From contig CAKQCV010000043.1 in NCBI GenBank assembly GCA_934217675.1, forward strand, positions 1 to 23,672: a stretch of 23,672 nucleotides of DNA. Reading direction: 5' to 3'. Positions 8,064 to 17,500 of this stretch are shown here, in pieces. The position numbers were made by a program, and so were the translations under genes. Every line of letters starts with the position of its first letter. The stretch's first letter is position 1. The notes below the pieces were generated by a model, which saw nothing but the letters and a program-made list of their open reading frames with translations, did no database searches and was not told the DNA's origin. Origin of the DNA: an uncultured Prevotella sp. (GTDB lineage: Bacteria; Bacteroidota; Bacteroidia; Bacteroidales; Bacteroidaceae).

Positions 8064-8651
8064 ATGGACAACAATTTAGTAGGGGAAACACACCGTCCCG
8101 GCAGAATAGAAGTGGTGTGCGGTTCAATGTTCTCAGGCAAAACTGAGGAATTGATAAGAAGATTGAAACGTGCAAAGTTTGCAAAACAGAGAGTAGAGAT
8201 TTTCAAGCCATCACTTGACACTCGCTATTCCGAGATAGATGTAGTCAGCCATGACCTGCATTCAATACCAAGTACTCCTATAGATACATCAGCGTCAATC
8301 TCCCGATTGTCATCCGCAATTGATGTTGTTGGTATTGACGAAGCCCAGTTTTTCGACGACGGACTAGTAAATGTATGCAATGAACTTGCCAACCGTGGAG
8401 TGAGAGTTATAGTAGCAGGTCTGGATATGGATTTCAAGGGTAAGCCTTTTGGACCAATACCTGCACTTTGTGCTATTGCCGATGAAGTGACAAAAGTTCA
8501 TGCTATATGTGTAAAATGCGGTGCATTGGCTTATGTAAGCCATCGACTTGTAGCTAATGACAAAAGAGTCTTATTGGGTGAGCAAGCAGAATACGAGCCT
8601 CTGTGTAGGGAATGCTACATGAAATCTATAAATAAAGAAAAGAAGAAATAA
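8064..8651 (+). CDS. tdk: Thymidine kinase (type II)
   Basis: Phosphorylates thymidine to dTMP with ATP in the cytoplasmic salvage pathway. The 195-residue length is typical of the tetrameric TK1-like class. Visible motifs are the P-loop GSMFSGKT (20-27), the DEAQFF block with the likely catalytic Glu93, [13 protein letters not shown] in the middle, and a zinc site made of CVKC and CREC near the C-terminus. The N-terminus before the P-loop ([11 protein letters not shown]) matches Bacteroidota relatives, which supports the start at 8064. The upstream region has a promoter only seven bases away, so translation must start on an almost leaderless mRNA. A membrane protein gene follows by 23 bases and is likely co-transcribed. 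Confidence 0.95.
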   Translation: MDNNLVGETHRPGRIEVVCGSMFSGKTEELIRRLKRAKFAKQRVEIFKPSLDTRYSEIDVVSHDLHSIPSTPIDTSASISRLSSAIDVVGIDEAQFFDDGLVNVCNELANRGVRVIVAGLDMDFKGKPFGPIPALCAIADEVTKVHAICVKCGALAYVSHRLVANDKRVLLGEQAEYEPLCRECYMKSINKEKKK

Positions 8652-8674
8652 ACAGGAATATAAAGACAAAAGAT

Positions 8675-9781
8675 ATGCTTGAAAAAGAAATAACATTCGA
8701 CAGATTCATCCGTATGATGGGTGTAGTACTCCTCACAGGAGGTGTACTCTATATGCTCAATTATCTGAGCGATGTATTGCTACCATTTTTCATAGCATGG
8801 CTACTTGCATATCTTTTGTATCCACTGGTAAAGTTCGTACAGTACAAGCTCCATGTTCCTACAAGGGCATTGTCGATTATTGTCACACTCGTATTTGTGC
8901 TTTCCATAATTGGTGGTGTTTTCTATCTTATCATCCCGCCAATGCTTGAACAATTTGAAAAGCTTGGAGATGTAGCATCACAATACATCACCCAAGGTTC
9001 CAAAGGAGAAACATTTCAGGCTATGGTACAACAATGGCTGCATGAAAACAAGGAAACGATAGAATCGATATTTAAGCGCAAGGATGTTACAGATGCGATC
9101 AAGCAAGCCATGCCTAAACTCTTCAGTGTGTTAGGTCAAACAGCAAGCGTGATAATCAGCATCGTGGCTTCACTTATCACCTTGTTATACATGTTCTTTA
9201 TATTACTCGATTATGAATATCTATCCACTAAATGGATAAAGATATTTCCTAAGAACATACGTCCTTTTTGGCAATCACTAATGCAAGATGTTGAAAAGGA
9301 GTTGAATAATTATATACGTGGTCAATCGCTTGTTGCCTTAACAATGGGTATACTATTCTGCATTGGCTTTACAATAATAGACTTTCCTATGGCAATCGGT
9401 TTGGGAATACTTATAGGAGTAATGGACCTCGTGCCATATCTACACACCTTTGCCCTCATTCCCACAGCATTTCTTGCCCTACTAAAAGCAGCAGATACGG
9501 GACAGAATTTTTGGATAATCTTTGCAGGAGCATTTGCTGTATTCTGTATTGTACAGATTATTATCGATATGATCGTTACACCAAAGATTATGGGAAAAGC
9601 CATGGGGTTAAATCCTGCAATTCTCCTTCTTGCTCTATCTGTATGGGGAACACTGCTCGGATTCATCGGACTGATCATAGCTCTTCCACTAACAACGATA
9701 CTCATTGCTTACTACCAACGCTATGTCACTAAAGACAAAGCGAAAGTAACCTTACCCGAAGATACGAAAAAACAAGAATAA
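8675..9781 (+). CDS. AI-2E family membrane transporter (PerM/YdiK-like)
   Basis: A 368-residue polytopic inner-membrane protein. Hydrophobic segments appear near residues 10-45 (two, with VLLPFFIAWLLAYLLYPLV), 65-90, about 155-180 (SIIVSIASLITLLYMFFIL-type segment) and five more in the C-terminal half (LVALTMGILFCIGFTII, MAIGLGILIGVMDLVPYLHT, FWIIFAGAFAVFCIVQIII, NPAILLLALSVWGTLLG and FIGLIIALPLTTILIAYY). The block GLGILIGVMDLVPYLHT corresponds to the family's conserved GxxxxIPYxG-like region. The family was named for TqsA autoinducer-2 export, but members also move other small solutes or ions, so no substrate is assigned. It follows tdk by 23 bases and ends six bases from a convergent gene, with no clear terminator in between. 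Confidence 0.88.
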   Translation: MLEKEITFDRFIRMMGVVLLTGGVLYMLNYLSDVLLPFFIAWLLAYLLYPLVKFVQYKLHVPTRALSIIVTLVFVLSIIGGVFYLIIPPMLEQFEKLGDVASQYITQGSKGETFQAMVQQWLHENKETIESIFKRKDVTDAIKQAMPKLFSVLGQTASVIISIVASLITLLYMFFILLDYEYLSTKWIKIFPKNIRPFWQSLMQDVEKELNNYIRGQSLVALTMGILFCIGFTIIDFPMAIGLGILIGVMDLVPYLHTFALIPTAFLALLKAADTGQNFWIIFAGAFAVFCIVQIIIDMIVTPKIMGKAMGLNPAILLLALSVWGTLLGFIGLIIALPLTTILIAYYQRYVTKDKAKVTLPEDTKKQE

Positions 9782-9787
9782 TCAGTT

Positions 9788-10942
9788 TTACACAAACAAA
9801 GAGTAAAGCACATACATCCAATGGGCTGTAATAGCCGCAAACAATCCACCTATAGTATGTGCCAAAATAGCCTTCGGAGTAAGTTCTCTATATCCTAAAG
9901 AATCAAGCATCGCTGTATGAGTACTCAAGAAACCGCTCCAACACATTCCTATTGCAGTAAAAACAGCTATTGCATTGCCGTCAACCCATCCATGCTCCAT
10001 GAATCCAGGAATAAGGCTAAGTGATGCCCCTACAGCTCCAAGAGCAGTAATGGGAAAAGCTACAAGATGCGGATCTTGGAAACCAAACAGCCAGTCAAAA
10101 ACGAAATCCACCTTATTTGCAAGCCAAGGCAACAACTCCACACCTTGATAAGCAGAACCGTCATATCCATTAGCACCAGCTCCAAATGTGAACATCATTA
10201 CAAATGTAGAGATTATGAGTACTCCTGGTATTATAGCTACCCCTACCTCTACTCCACTACGACCACCGTCAAGAAGAGCATCCAATAATCTAATAAAAAC
10301 AGTTTTTTGTTGCTCTTTCTTATCATCATTTCCTTCCATCTCTATAATCCCATTATCAATAGCGTCCTCATTCTTATACTGTGGATAAGCTTTAAGCACA
10401 AAGTACTGCATAAGCCGTGTAGAACAAATACATCCACAGCAAGCTCCCAACAAACCAATAACAGGAGAAACATAAAATCCCTTACCTATCATAAAGACCA
10501 TAACAAGCAGTCCCATTCCAAACGCTGTTCCAAAATTAGTGAGCGATATGAATTGGAACTTTTTGAAATAACTTGCAAACCTTTTGTCGTGCGCCAATGA
10601 TATTATGGCAGGATTATCAGAGAGGAATGTCATTACAGCTCCAAGTGATGTTACTCCAGGCAAATTAAATATGGGTTTCATCAATGGGCGAAGCAGTTTC
10701 TCCAAAAGATTTACCACACCAAATTCCACAAAAACTTTTCCTATCGCTCCTGTAATTACACAGATACTCATAAGATAAAACACTGTATACAACAATAAAT
10801 CATGTGCTGTCTTCATAATTGTATTAAGCATATTGGGCAATCCCATAACATAACCAAGATACCCAAATATACTTATCACGATAATCAGGCACAAACATCC
10901 ATTAGGCATGAGCATTTTTTTACTTACAGTTTTTCTTTCCAT
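9788..10942 (-). CDS. Nucleoside-recognition (Gate) domain membrane protein, YjiH-like
   Basis: A 384-residue inner-membrane protein with about nine hydrophobic segments. The first half has LIIVISIFGYLGYVMGLP, LLYTVFYLMSICVITGAI and the conserved stretch GVTSLGAVMTFLSDNPAI, characteristic of Gate-domain proteins. The second half has VGVAIIPGVLIISTFVMM, FPITALGAVGASLSLIPG, AIAVFTAIGMCWSGFLSTHT and a final AHTIGGLFAAITAHWMY. Gate proteins (SpmA/SpmB, YjiH, concentrative nucleoside transporter relatives) are membrane proteins of mostly unknown substrate. It lies 34 bases downstream of a porin gene on the same strand, so the pair could handle one solute at the outer and inner membranes. The family call is fairly sure, the transported solute is not. 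Confidence 0.8.
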   Translation of the reverse strand: MERKTVSKKMLMPNGCLCLIIVISIFGYLGYVMGLPNMLNTIMKTAHDLLLYTVFYLMSICVITGAIGKVFVEFGVVNLLEKLLRPLMKPIFNLPGVTSLGAVMTFLSDNPAIISLAHDKRFASYFKKFQFISLTNFGTAFGMGLLVMVFMIGKGFYVSPVIGLLGACCGCICSTRLMQYFVLKAYPQYKNEDAIDNGIIEMEGNDDKKEQQKTVFIRLLDALLDGGRSGVEVGVAIIPGVLIISTFVMMFTFGAGANGYDGSAYQGVELLPWLANKVDFVFDWLFGFQDPHLVAFPITALGAVGASLSLIPGFMEHGWVDGNAIAVFTAIGMCWSGFLSTHTAMLDSLGYRELTPKAILAHTIGGLFAAITAHWMYVLYSLFV

Positions 10943-10976
10943 AATCTATGTTCTTTACTACATTGGTATTTACTTT

Positions 10977-11999
10977 TTATTTCCCATAACTAAGCAAATG
11001 TAGCTTTGCAGTCACTCCGATTTGTGCCGTTAATCTATCATTAAGCAATGTTCCGTCTGGATTACTGTTCTTTCCGTGTGTGTGTGCTACACCTATGTTC
11101 AGTCTTATGTCATTTTTGTTCTTTATTGGAAAAAACTCCAAGCCACCACTAATCATCCTCAGTTCCGTACCCGACTTTACACAATTGTCCGCTTCTGTTT
11201 TTGTTTTATTCACATCATAAGTCACTTTTCCATATACATTAAGTTTCGGCAATACCCTATAGTCAACATTTGCCATAACAGAACAATCTCTGAATAAATA
11301 TGCTTGTTTTCTCGCGGCACGGTTCATTACATCAAGTTCCAAAGACACATTCCCCATTGTTATCTTGTTTCCTAAAGCAATATAAGATATATATTTCCCC
11401 GATGCATACTGGATCAAGTTTACAGAATACAAAGAATGCCAAAGCCCATGGCTACCATTCCAAAAAACATTATAAGCATACAAATCTCGCTTTCCATAAT
11501 ATCTAACCGGACTCTCACTGAACTGTACACTAAACTTATCCTTTCCGCTGTCAGTAATGTATGTTGCACTCACTCCAAATTGATAGCACCCAATATTATT
11601 ACAATATTCAGAATAAGTATATACATCAATAGGTGCACGATCATACTCATATCCGCCAATAAGAACAATTTGTTTTCCTCCAGCAATATTCCAGTTCTTG
11701 TTAGCTTGATAACATATATACATCCAATCCGTGGCATCAAAGAAGCCATTATTCTCTATTTTCTTGTTCAGACGTTGCCTCCACGAATACGAGAATTGAT
11801 TATTAATTCTACCATTTATAATAAGATTCAAGTAGTCACCTTTGAACCCAGAACTATTATGCAACTTTTCGCTACCCACCCTATCGTCATAGTATCCAAC
11901 TTTTGCCTGAGCATCAATATTAACAGTTGGCATCGTTTCCTGTGCTACACAAGTCACAGGAAATAAGATTACACACAAAGATTTTATAATGTTTCTCAT
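10977..11999 (-). CDS. Porin_O_P-like outer-membrane porin
   Basis: A 340-residue protein with a Sec signal peptide (MRNIIKSLCVILFPVTCVA, cut before QET). The mature chain is a beta-barrel of alternating strands with the features of the phosphate-selective porin O/P family as found in Bacteroidota: YLNLIINGRINNQFSYSWRQ, FFDATDWMYICYQ, WNIAGGKQIVLIGGYEYDRA, VDVY-like turns, FGVSATYI, and a final strand QIGVTAKLHLLSYGK. The GGKQ block after the first strands is typical. It is the first gene of a leftward pair with a Gate-domain membrane protein. A TATATTTG -7 box lies 54 bases upstream. Selectivity for phosphate cannot be claimed from sequence. Confidence 0.82.
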   Translation of the reverse strand: MRNIIKSLCVILFPVTCVAQETMPTVNIDAQAKVGYYDDRVGSEKLHNSSGFKGDYLNLIINGRINNQFSYSWRQRLNKKIENNGFFDATDWMYICYQANKNWNIAGGKQIVLIGGYEYDRAPIDVYTYSEYCNNIGCYQFGVSATYITDSGKDKFSVQFSESPVRYYGKRDLYAYNVFWNGSHGLWHSLYSVNLIQYASGKYISYIALGNKITMGNVSLELDVMNRAARKQAYLFRDCSVMANVDYRVLPKLNVYGKVTYDVNKTKTEADNCVKSGTELRMISGGLEFFPIKNKNDIRLNIGVAHTHGKNSNPDGTLLNDRLTAQIGVTAKLHLLSYGK

Positions 12000-12053
12000 A
12001 TTGATGATTTAAGTAAAGGTTATACAAGTATATCTATGTTTTTTATAGCAATG

Positions 12054-12061
12054 CAAATATA
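12054..12061 (-). promoter_or_regulatory. -7 box of the porin promoter
   Basis: Minus strand TATATTTG (12061-12054), with a TTG about 18 bases upstream as a weak -33 box. Confidence 0.55.
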
Positions 12062-12151
12062 CAACAAAATGTAAAACAACAATACTCTTACATACTTTTT
12101 TTACGAAAAACATAAAAAAATGAGGTTTTAATAAAAAAAACACGGAAAAAG

Positions 12152-12183
12152 TTTGGAGGTATGAAAAATAATCCATACCTTTG
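12152..12183 (+). promoter_or_regulatory. tRNA-Lys promoter
   Basis: TTTG (12152-12155), 20 bases, TACCTTTG (12176-12183), 31 bases upstream of the mature tRNA 5' end. It is a full match to the Bacteroidota consensus. Confidence 0.75.
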
Positions 12184-12214
12184 CACTCGCTTTTAAGGAT
12201 TAGCAAAAACAAAT

Positions 12215-12287
12215 GATCCGCTAGCTCAGTTGGTAGAGCACAACACTTTTAATGTTGGGGTCTTGGGTTCGAACCCCAAGCGGATCA
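12215..12287 (+). tRNA. tRNA-Lys (anticodon TTT)
   Basis: All arms fold: acceptor GATCCGC/GCGGATC (12215-12221 with 12280-12286), D arm GCTC/GAGC with AGTTGGTA loop, anticodon arm CAACA/TGTTG with loop CTTTTAA (anticodon TTT, Lys), five-base variable loop GGGTC, and T arm TTGGG/CCCAA with TTCGAAC. The discriminator base is A12287 and CCA is not encoded. It is 73 bases long and stands alone, with its own promoter and terminator. Confidence 0.97.
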
Positions 12288-12290
12288 CGG

Positions 12291-12328
12291 AAGAGAAATT
12301 TACTTCGGTAAGTTTCTCTTATTTTTTT
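12291..12328 (+). terminator. tRNA-Lys terminator with UUCG loop
   Basis: AAGAGAAATTTAC (12291-12303) and GTAAGTTTCTCTT (12308-12320) form 13 pairs with one G-T wobble, closed by a C(TTCG)G tetraloop, followed by ATTTTTTT. Confidence 0.92.
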
Positions 12329-12370
12329 AACAAATACCTTTGTCCTTACATTTATTTTTTAGTCTTTAGT

Positions 12371-13183
12371 ATGAACGAACAAAAAAAAATCATAATGCTT
12401 GGTACGGGGCATGCTACCGTAACTAAATGCTATAATACTTGTTTCATTGTCAAATCAAAAGATGACATACTGATGGTTGATGCTGGTGGTGGCAACGGAA
12501 TATTAAGTCAACTGGAAAAAGTAAATGTAGACATTATAAACATACATCATCTTTTTATCACGCATGCACACACTGACCATATCTTAGGTGCTATATGGAT
12601 TATAAGAATTATAATGCAAAAGGTACTCGCAGGAAAATACACCGATAAACTCTATGTATATGGCAACGATAAGGTCATGAAAGTCATTAGAACTATATGT
12701 GATCTTACTCTACACAAAAATTATTCAAGGCAGATTGGAAAACAAATAATCTTACATCAACTTGATAATGGCGACAGCTTCTCAGTTGGCAGCATGAAAC
12801 TGCAATGCTTTGATATAATGTCGGAAAAAGAAAAGCAATATGGATTCACGCTTTGCTTCAACAACGGAAAGAAACTTGTATGCATGGGCGATGAACCATG
12901 CAACGACGCTACCCTACACTATGCCAAAGATGCAGATTGGATGATGTGTGAAGCTTTCTGTCTCTATGCCGACCGTGATATTTTCAAGCCATATGATAAA
13001 TTTCACAGCACAGCACTTGATGCTGGAAAAATTGCAGAAAGATTATCAGTGAAAAATTTAATTATCTACCATACTGAAGACACCGACTTGAAACATCGAA
13101 AAGAAAACTATTCGAGAGAGGTAAGACAGAATTATCATGGAAACATCTTTGTTCCAGACGATCTTGAAACCATTACATTGTAA
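12371..13183 (+). CDS. MBL-fold metallo-hydrolase, RNase Z-like
   Basis: A 270-residue metallo-beta-lactamase-fold protein. It has GTGHATVTK (11-19, the glycine turn seen in RNase Z-like members), MVDAGGGNG (35-43), the metal motif HAHTDH (65-70), a CMGDEP block that supplies the bridging Asp, FHSTALDAGKIAE with a further His, and LIIYHTED. This pattern fits RNase Z/ElaC-like or arylsulfatase-like hydrolases; the length is shorter than a classic tRNase Z with its long exosite arm, so the substrate is uncertain. The start at 12371 is chosen because the open frame further upstream runs through the tRNA gene and its terminator. It has the same direction as the tRNA and the XRE gene but has no clear promoter of its own. 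Confidence 0.85.
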   Translation: MNEQKKIIMLGTGHATVTKCYNTCFIVKSKDDILMVDAGGGNGILSQLEKVNVDIINIHHLFITHAHTDHILGAIWIIRIIMQKVLAGKYTDKLYVYGNDKVMKVIRTICDLTLHKNYSRQIGKQIILHQLDNGDSFSVGSMKLQCFDIMSEKEKQYGFTLCFNNGKKLVCMGDEPCNDATLHYAKDADWMMCEAFCLYADRDIFKPYDKFHSTALDAGKIAERLSVKNLIIYHTEDTDLKHRKENYSREVRQNYHGNIFVPDDLETITL

Positions 13184-13207
13184 TTTTTACTCATATCGCT
13201 ACTCTGT

Positions 13208-13287
13208 TGTGCTTGCAGCAATATCATCTAATCATCTGCACAGCACACAAAGGGTAGCAGTACTACAGTCAAGTACTATTTACCCTA
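13208..13287 (+). other. Two adjacent hairpins downstream of the MBL gene
   Basis: First: TGTGCTTGCAG (13208-13218) with CTGCACAGCACA (13236-13247), one bulged base. Second: GGGTAGCAGTACT with AGTACTATTTACCC (about 13252-13287), with an internal loop. Neither is directly followed by a T-tract; a TTTTTT run lies about 25 bases further on. They could mark the end of the MBL transcript or a regulatory site before the XRE promoter. Confidence 0.4.
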
Positions 13288-13351
13288 TTCGTTGAGTACA
13301 ATTTAATTGTTTTTTCGTAAATCTTGTTAAACATTGCACATATCTAATATT

Positions 13352-13386
13352 TTTGTTAACAGTATAAAAGATTTTATCTATATTTG
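13352..13386 (+). promoter_or_regulatory. Promoter of the XRE/ImmA gene and probably of the cas operon
   Basis: TTTG (13352-13355), 23 bases, TATATTTG (13379-13386), 20 bases before the ATG at 13407. The spacer is longer than at the other promoters here (19-20). No comparable box lies between this site and cas12a, so the cas genes may depend on it. Confidence 0.55.
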
Positions 13387-13406
13387 TCACCAAAAATAAT
13401 TAAGAT

Positions 13407-14408
13407 ATGAAAAACTATACATTTTCAATACGACTAAAAGCAGCAAGACAGATGTTGGGATTGAGTCTCGAACAACTGTCAGAGAGGATGTCACACCAAG
13501 TCAGCAAACAAAGTATAATGAAATACGAACAGGGAAAGATGAAGCCTAAGGCTAAGACTATGAAAATTTTAACCACAGCATTGAACATAAGTCAAGAATA
13601 TCTCTTTGGAAATGGAAGAAGTATTAACACACCAATGCTAAGAAATGCCTTCAACAATTCCCTTCCGCCTGAAAATATTGAGGAAATTGAGGCTCAACTT
13701 GCTTTCTGGTCGGAACAATATATCGAAGCGGAGAAAAAAGCTGGTATGGAACTGTCTTTCATCAATCCTCTGAAAGATATCTATGTTTCCGATCTCTCCG
13801 ATGTAAGCGAAGCTGCAGACTTTCTGCGCCGGGCATGGAACTGCGGCAGCGGTCCTATACCGAGCATTCTCCGTCTTATGGAGCGAAAGGGTATAAAGAT
13901 TCTTGACATGCGATTGCCCAACGATGTCCTTGGTCTCAGCACCTGGGCTGATGAGAAATACCCTCTCGTTATTCTCGACACAGCAAACGAAAGGCAGACC
14001 GTAGAGTGTCTGCGTTTCACTGCCGCCCACGAACTTGCTCACCTTGTATTAAACATTCCCCAAAAAATTGTCGGCAAAGAGCGTGAAAAGTTATGCAACA
14101 AATTTGCCGGATGTTTCCTTCTCCCCCACTCCACCCTGACAGAAGAGATTGGAAGCGATACACGCCAGACCGTCACACTCGAAGAGCTTATCGACCTTCA
14201 CGAAGTCTATGGTGTATCTATTGCAGCCCTCGTCCACGAGTTATGGGACTTCCGCATCATCTCTCGTGAGCACTACGACTGGTGGTATGATGAACGTATC
14301 AAGAAGAACAAGAGTGAAAAAGGCTGGGGCACCTATGTCTTCCCTGAAACAATCGGTAGAGAAAAGAGAATAAACTCAAACAATAACCTTAAAACCAACG
14401 ACATATAA
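13407..14408 (+). CDS. XRE-family HTH plus ImmA/IrrE metallopeptidase protein
   Basis: A 333-residue two-domain protein. Residues 1-66 form an XRE/Cro helix-turn-helix (RLKAARQMLGLSLEQLSERM, then SKQSIMKYEQGKMKPKAKTM). Residues of about 165-300 are an ImmA/IrrE zinc metallopeptidase domain with the HEXXH motif HELAH (208-212) after RFTAA, and the downstream EKLCNKFAGCFLLP block that supplies the third ligand. Relatives cleave or sense partner repressors (ImmA on ImmR, IrrE/PprI on DdrO) in mobile elements and stress responses. Here the HTH and protease domains are fused. It lies 98 bases upstream of cas12a on the same strand with no promoter visible in the gap, so co-transcription with the cas genes is likely. 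The central part is richer in G+C than the HTH part (13801-13860 has 35 G/C of 60). Its target is unknown. Confidence 0.9.
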   Translation: MKNYTFSIRLKAARQMLGLSLEQLSERMSHQVSKQSIMKYEQGKMKPKAKTMKILTTALNISQEYLFGNGRSINTPMLRNAFNNSLPPENIEEIEAQLAFWSEQYIEAEKKAGMELSFINPLKDIYVSDLSDVSEAADFLRRAWNCGSGPIPSILRLMERKGIKILDMRLPNDVLGLSTWADEKYPLVILDTANERQTVECLRFTAAHELAHLVLNIPQKIVGKEREKLCNKFAGCFLLPHSTLTEEIGSDTRQTVTLEELIDLHEVYGVSIAALVHELWDFRIISREHYDWWYDERIKKNKSEKGWGTYVFPETIGREKRINSNNNLKTNDI

Positions 14409-14476
14409 TGACAGTCTTAATTTTTATCTGGATAATCGGAACATTGTTCGATTGTGCAATTGGGAGGAATAAGTGA
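14408..14476 (+). CDS. Possible 22-residue hydrophobic micro-protein
   Basis: The ATG overlaps the stop of the XRE/ImmA gene by one base (TAATG), a typical arrangement for translational coupling. The product is MTVLIFIWIIGTLFDCAIGRNK by segments: a hydrophobic run TVLIFIWIIGTLF followed by a polar, basic end (GRNK), which fits a single membrane-inserting helix. It ends 30 bases before cas12a. It could equally be a chance short frame; only conservation next to related XRE/ImmA genes would show it is real. Confidence 0.35.
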   Translation: MTVLIFIWIIGTLFDCAIGRNK

Positions 14477-14506
14477 AAACATAAATTAATTTTAAATTCT
14501 ATAATT

Positions 14507-17500
14507 ATGAAACAATTAAAAGAACTAACTGGCTTATATTCTTTAAGCAAGACTCTGAGATTTGAGTTGGAACCTATTGGCAACACGCTAAGACATATTG
14601 AGGCCAAGGGAATTATTACCCAAGATGAACAACGTGCTGAGGAATACAAAAAGGTGAAGGACATTATTGATCGTTACCACAAAAAGTTCATAACCATGTG
14701 TCTCAGTAGTTTAAAGCTCAGCATGGATAGTCTGAACAAATATGTTTCTTTGGCAGAGGACTCTCAAAGAGACGAGAAAGCATTTGAACAGGTTAAGGCA
14801 GAGTTGCGTAAGCAGATTGTTGAGGCTTTTAAGAAAGGTGGTTCATATTCTGACTTGTTTAAGGAAAAACTCATCCAGAAACATCTTCCAGAATTTGTTA
14901 CCGATGAAGAGGAAAAGAAGATGGTTGAGAACTTTAGTAAGTTTACTACTTACTTCACTGGTTTCAATAAGAACAGAGAGAACATGTATTCTGATGAGGA
15001 AAAATCTACGGCAATAGCTTATAGACTTATCCATGAAAATCTTCCGATGTTCATCGATAACATGAAATCGTTTGGTAGAATTGCAGATAGTGATGTGCAT
15101 CTTCATTTTACAGAAATAGAGTCTTCTTTCTCTGAATATCTCAACGTAGAGCATTTGTCAGAAATGTTCTTGCTTAATAATTTTAATAGTACATTAACGC
15201 AAAAGCAAATTGAAAACTACAATACGGTAATTGGCGAGATTAATAAATATGTCAACCTTTATAATCAGCAGCATAAGGACAATCGTCTTCCATTGTTAAA
15301 GCCTCTGTACAAGATGATATTGAGTGATAGGGTAGCTTTGTCGTGGAGAAGCGATGGATTCACAAGTGACAAAGAGATGATTGATGCAATCACTAAAACA
15401 TATAATGAACTTAAAGAAGTCTTGACAGGTGATGGTGATAACAGTCTTCGTAACTTACTTCTTAATATTGACAAGTATGATGTTGAGCATATTTATATTG
15501 CCAATGATCTTGGACTTACAGACATCTCTCAACAACTGTTTGGGCAGTATGATGTATATACAGCAGCAATCAAGCAAGAACTGCGTAATAGCGTTTCTCC
15601 TACAGCCAAGGAACATCGTGATCCTGAGTTGTATGATGAACGTATAAACAAATTGTTCAAATCTGCAAAGAGCTTCTCTATCTCATATCTCAATTCATTA
15701 GTAGATTTGGATCATACTGCTCAGAGTTACTATAAGCAATTGGGTGCTTACGACCGTGACGGTGAACAACGTGTAAACTTGTTTACACAGATAGAGATGG
15801 CTTATATTGCTGCTAAAGACATCCTTTCTGGCAAACATGGAAATATAGGTCAATCTGATGCTGAGACTGCTATCATTAAGAATCTCCTTGATGCTTATAA
15901 GTCTTTGCAGCATTTCATTAAACCTTTGCTCGGTAGCGGAGATGAGACTGATAAAGACAACGAGTTTGATGCCAAACTTCGTGAAGCATGGAATGCTTTG
16001 GATATTGTGACACCTCTATATAATAAGGTGCGCAACTGGCTCACACGTAAGCCTTATAGCACAGAGAAGATTAAATTGAACTTTGAGAATAATGGAGTAT
16101 TGTTATCAGGCTGGGTAGATAGCAAAACAGAAAAGTCTGACAACGGGACTCAATATGGAGGCTACATTTTCAGGAAGAAAAATGAAATAGATGAGTATGA
16201 TTATTATCTGGGTATTTCTTCTGATAAAAAACTGTTTAGACTTGATGCCAAACTACATAGTGGAAAAGAAATGTATGAGAGACTCGATTATTATCAATTG
16301 AAGTCTCAGACTATTTATGGTAGTAGTTATATGGGAAACTATGGTCAAGATGCAAGAAATCTTCTCGCAGCTTTTCAAAATAGTGCTAACTTACAAGGGT
16401 TTGATGAATCGATAGCACCAACTACCGAAGAAAAGGTACCAGCTTATCTTAAGCGCATAAAAAAAAGTCACGTTGAAGCATACCAAGCCATGCTCAATGA
16501 CGAGAAGGTTGTTGGGGCATATGGAAATATGAAACATCACATTCTTGGGACTTTAGCCTCATTGTCTCGTGTTCCTGCAGCAATTGATTTGTCTACTCAC
16601 GAAGAGTTAGACATCGATGAGTTATTTGATAGAATTGATAATTTGCCATCAAAATCATTTGGCTATTATCCAGTTTCTTCAGACTCAATAAAAGAAGCAA
16701 ACTGTAGAGAGGAAAAGCCTTTGTTTTTATTCAAGATTAGCAACAAAGACCTTTCTTATTCTACTACTTATTCTAATGGGTTGCGAAAAAATAGAGGCAA
16801 AGAAAACCTTCATACAATGTATTTCAAAGCTCTTTTAGGTATGATTCAAGGAGTTTATGATATTGGATCTGGTGAAGTATTCTTCCGTCGACAAACAGAT
16901 CACTTATCAGAAAGAACAGCGAGACACAAGCCTAATGAAGCTATACGCAATAAGAATAAGCTCAATAAAAAGAAAACCAGTACATTCAAATATGAATTGG
17001 TTAAGAACAAACGTTTCACAGAGGATAAAATTCTGTTTCATTTGTCTATAGTTGCTAATTATTCAAAGCCAGAGAAATGTGATGTGAACTCACAAGTTCT
17101 TGACATCATCCGTAATGGTGGTATCAAACATATCATCGGCATAGACCGTGGTGAACGTCATTTGCTTTATCTCTCACTCATTGACTTGAATGGAAATATC
17201 GTCAAGCAGATGACACTGAATGATATTGTGAATGAGTACAATGGTAACACTTATGCCACTAACTACAGAGATTTATTGGCTGAACGTGAAGGCAATCGTA
17301 CCGAGGCTCGTAAAAACTGGAAGAAGATAGAGAACATCAAAGACATCAAGCAAGGATACCTAAGCCAGGTTGTTCATATTATCAGTAAAATGATGGTGGA
17401 GTATGATGCCATTGTTGTACTTGAGGACTTGAACAAGGGATTTGTGCGAGGCAGACAGAAAATCGAGCGCAATGTGTATAAACAGTTCGAGAAAGCTCTG

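Noticed and set aside
11436..11966. 176-codon plus-strand frame inside the porin gene
   Set aside because: Its composition is that of an antisense shadow (Ile/Thr/Asn-rich), while the minus strand encodes a porin with a signal peptide.
12215..12287. tRNA-Lys as the integration site of a genomic island carrying the CRISPR locus
   Set aside because: No second copy of the tRNA 3' end was found to the right in this window and no integrase gene is present.
12230..12370. Upstream extension of the MBL-fold gene
   Set aside because: The in-frame extension runs through the tRNA-Lys gene and its terminator; the conserved fold starts at 12371.
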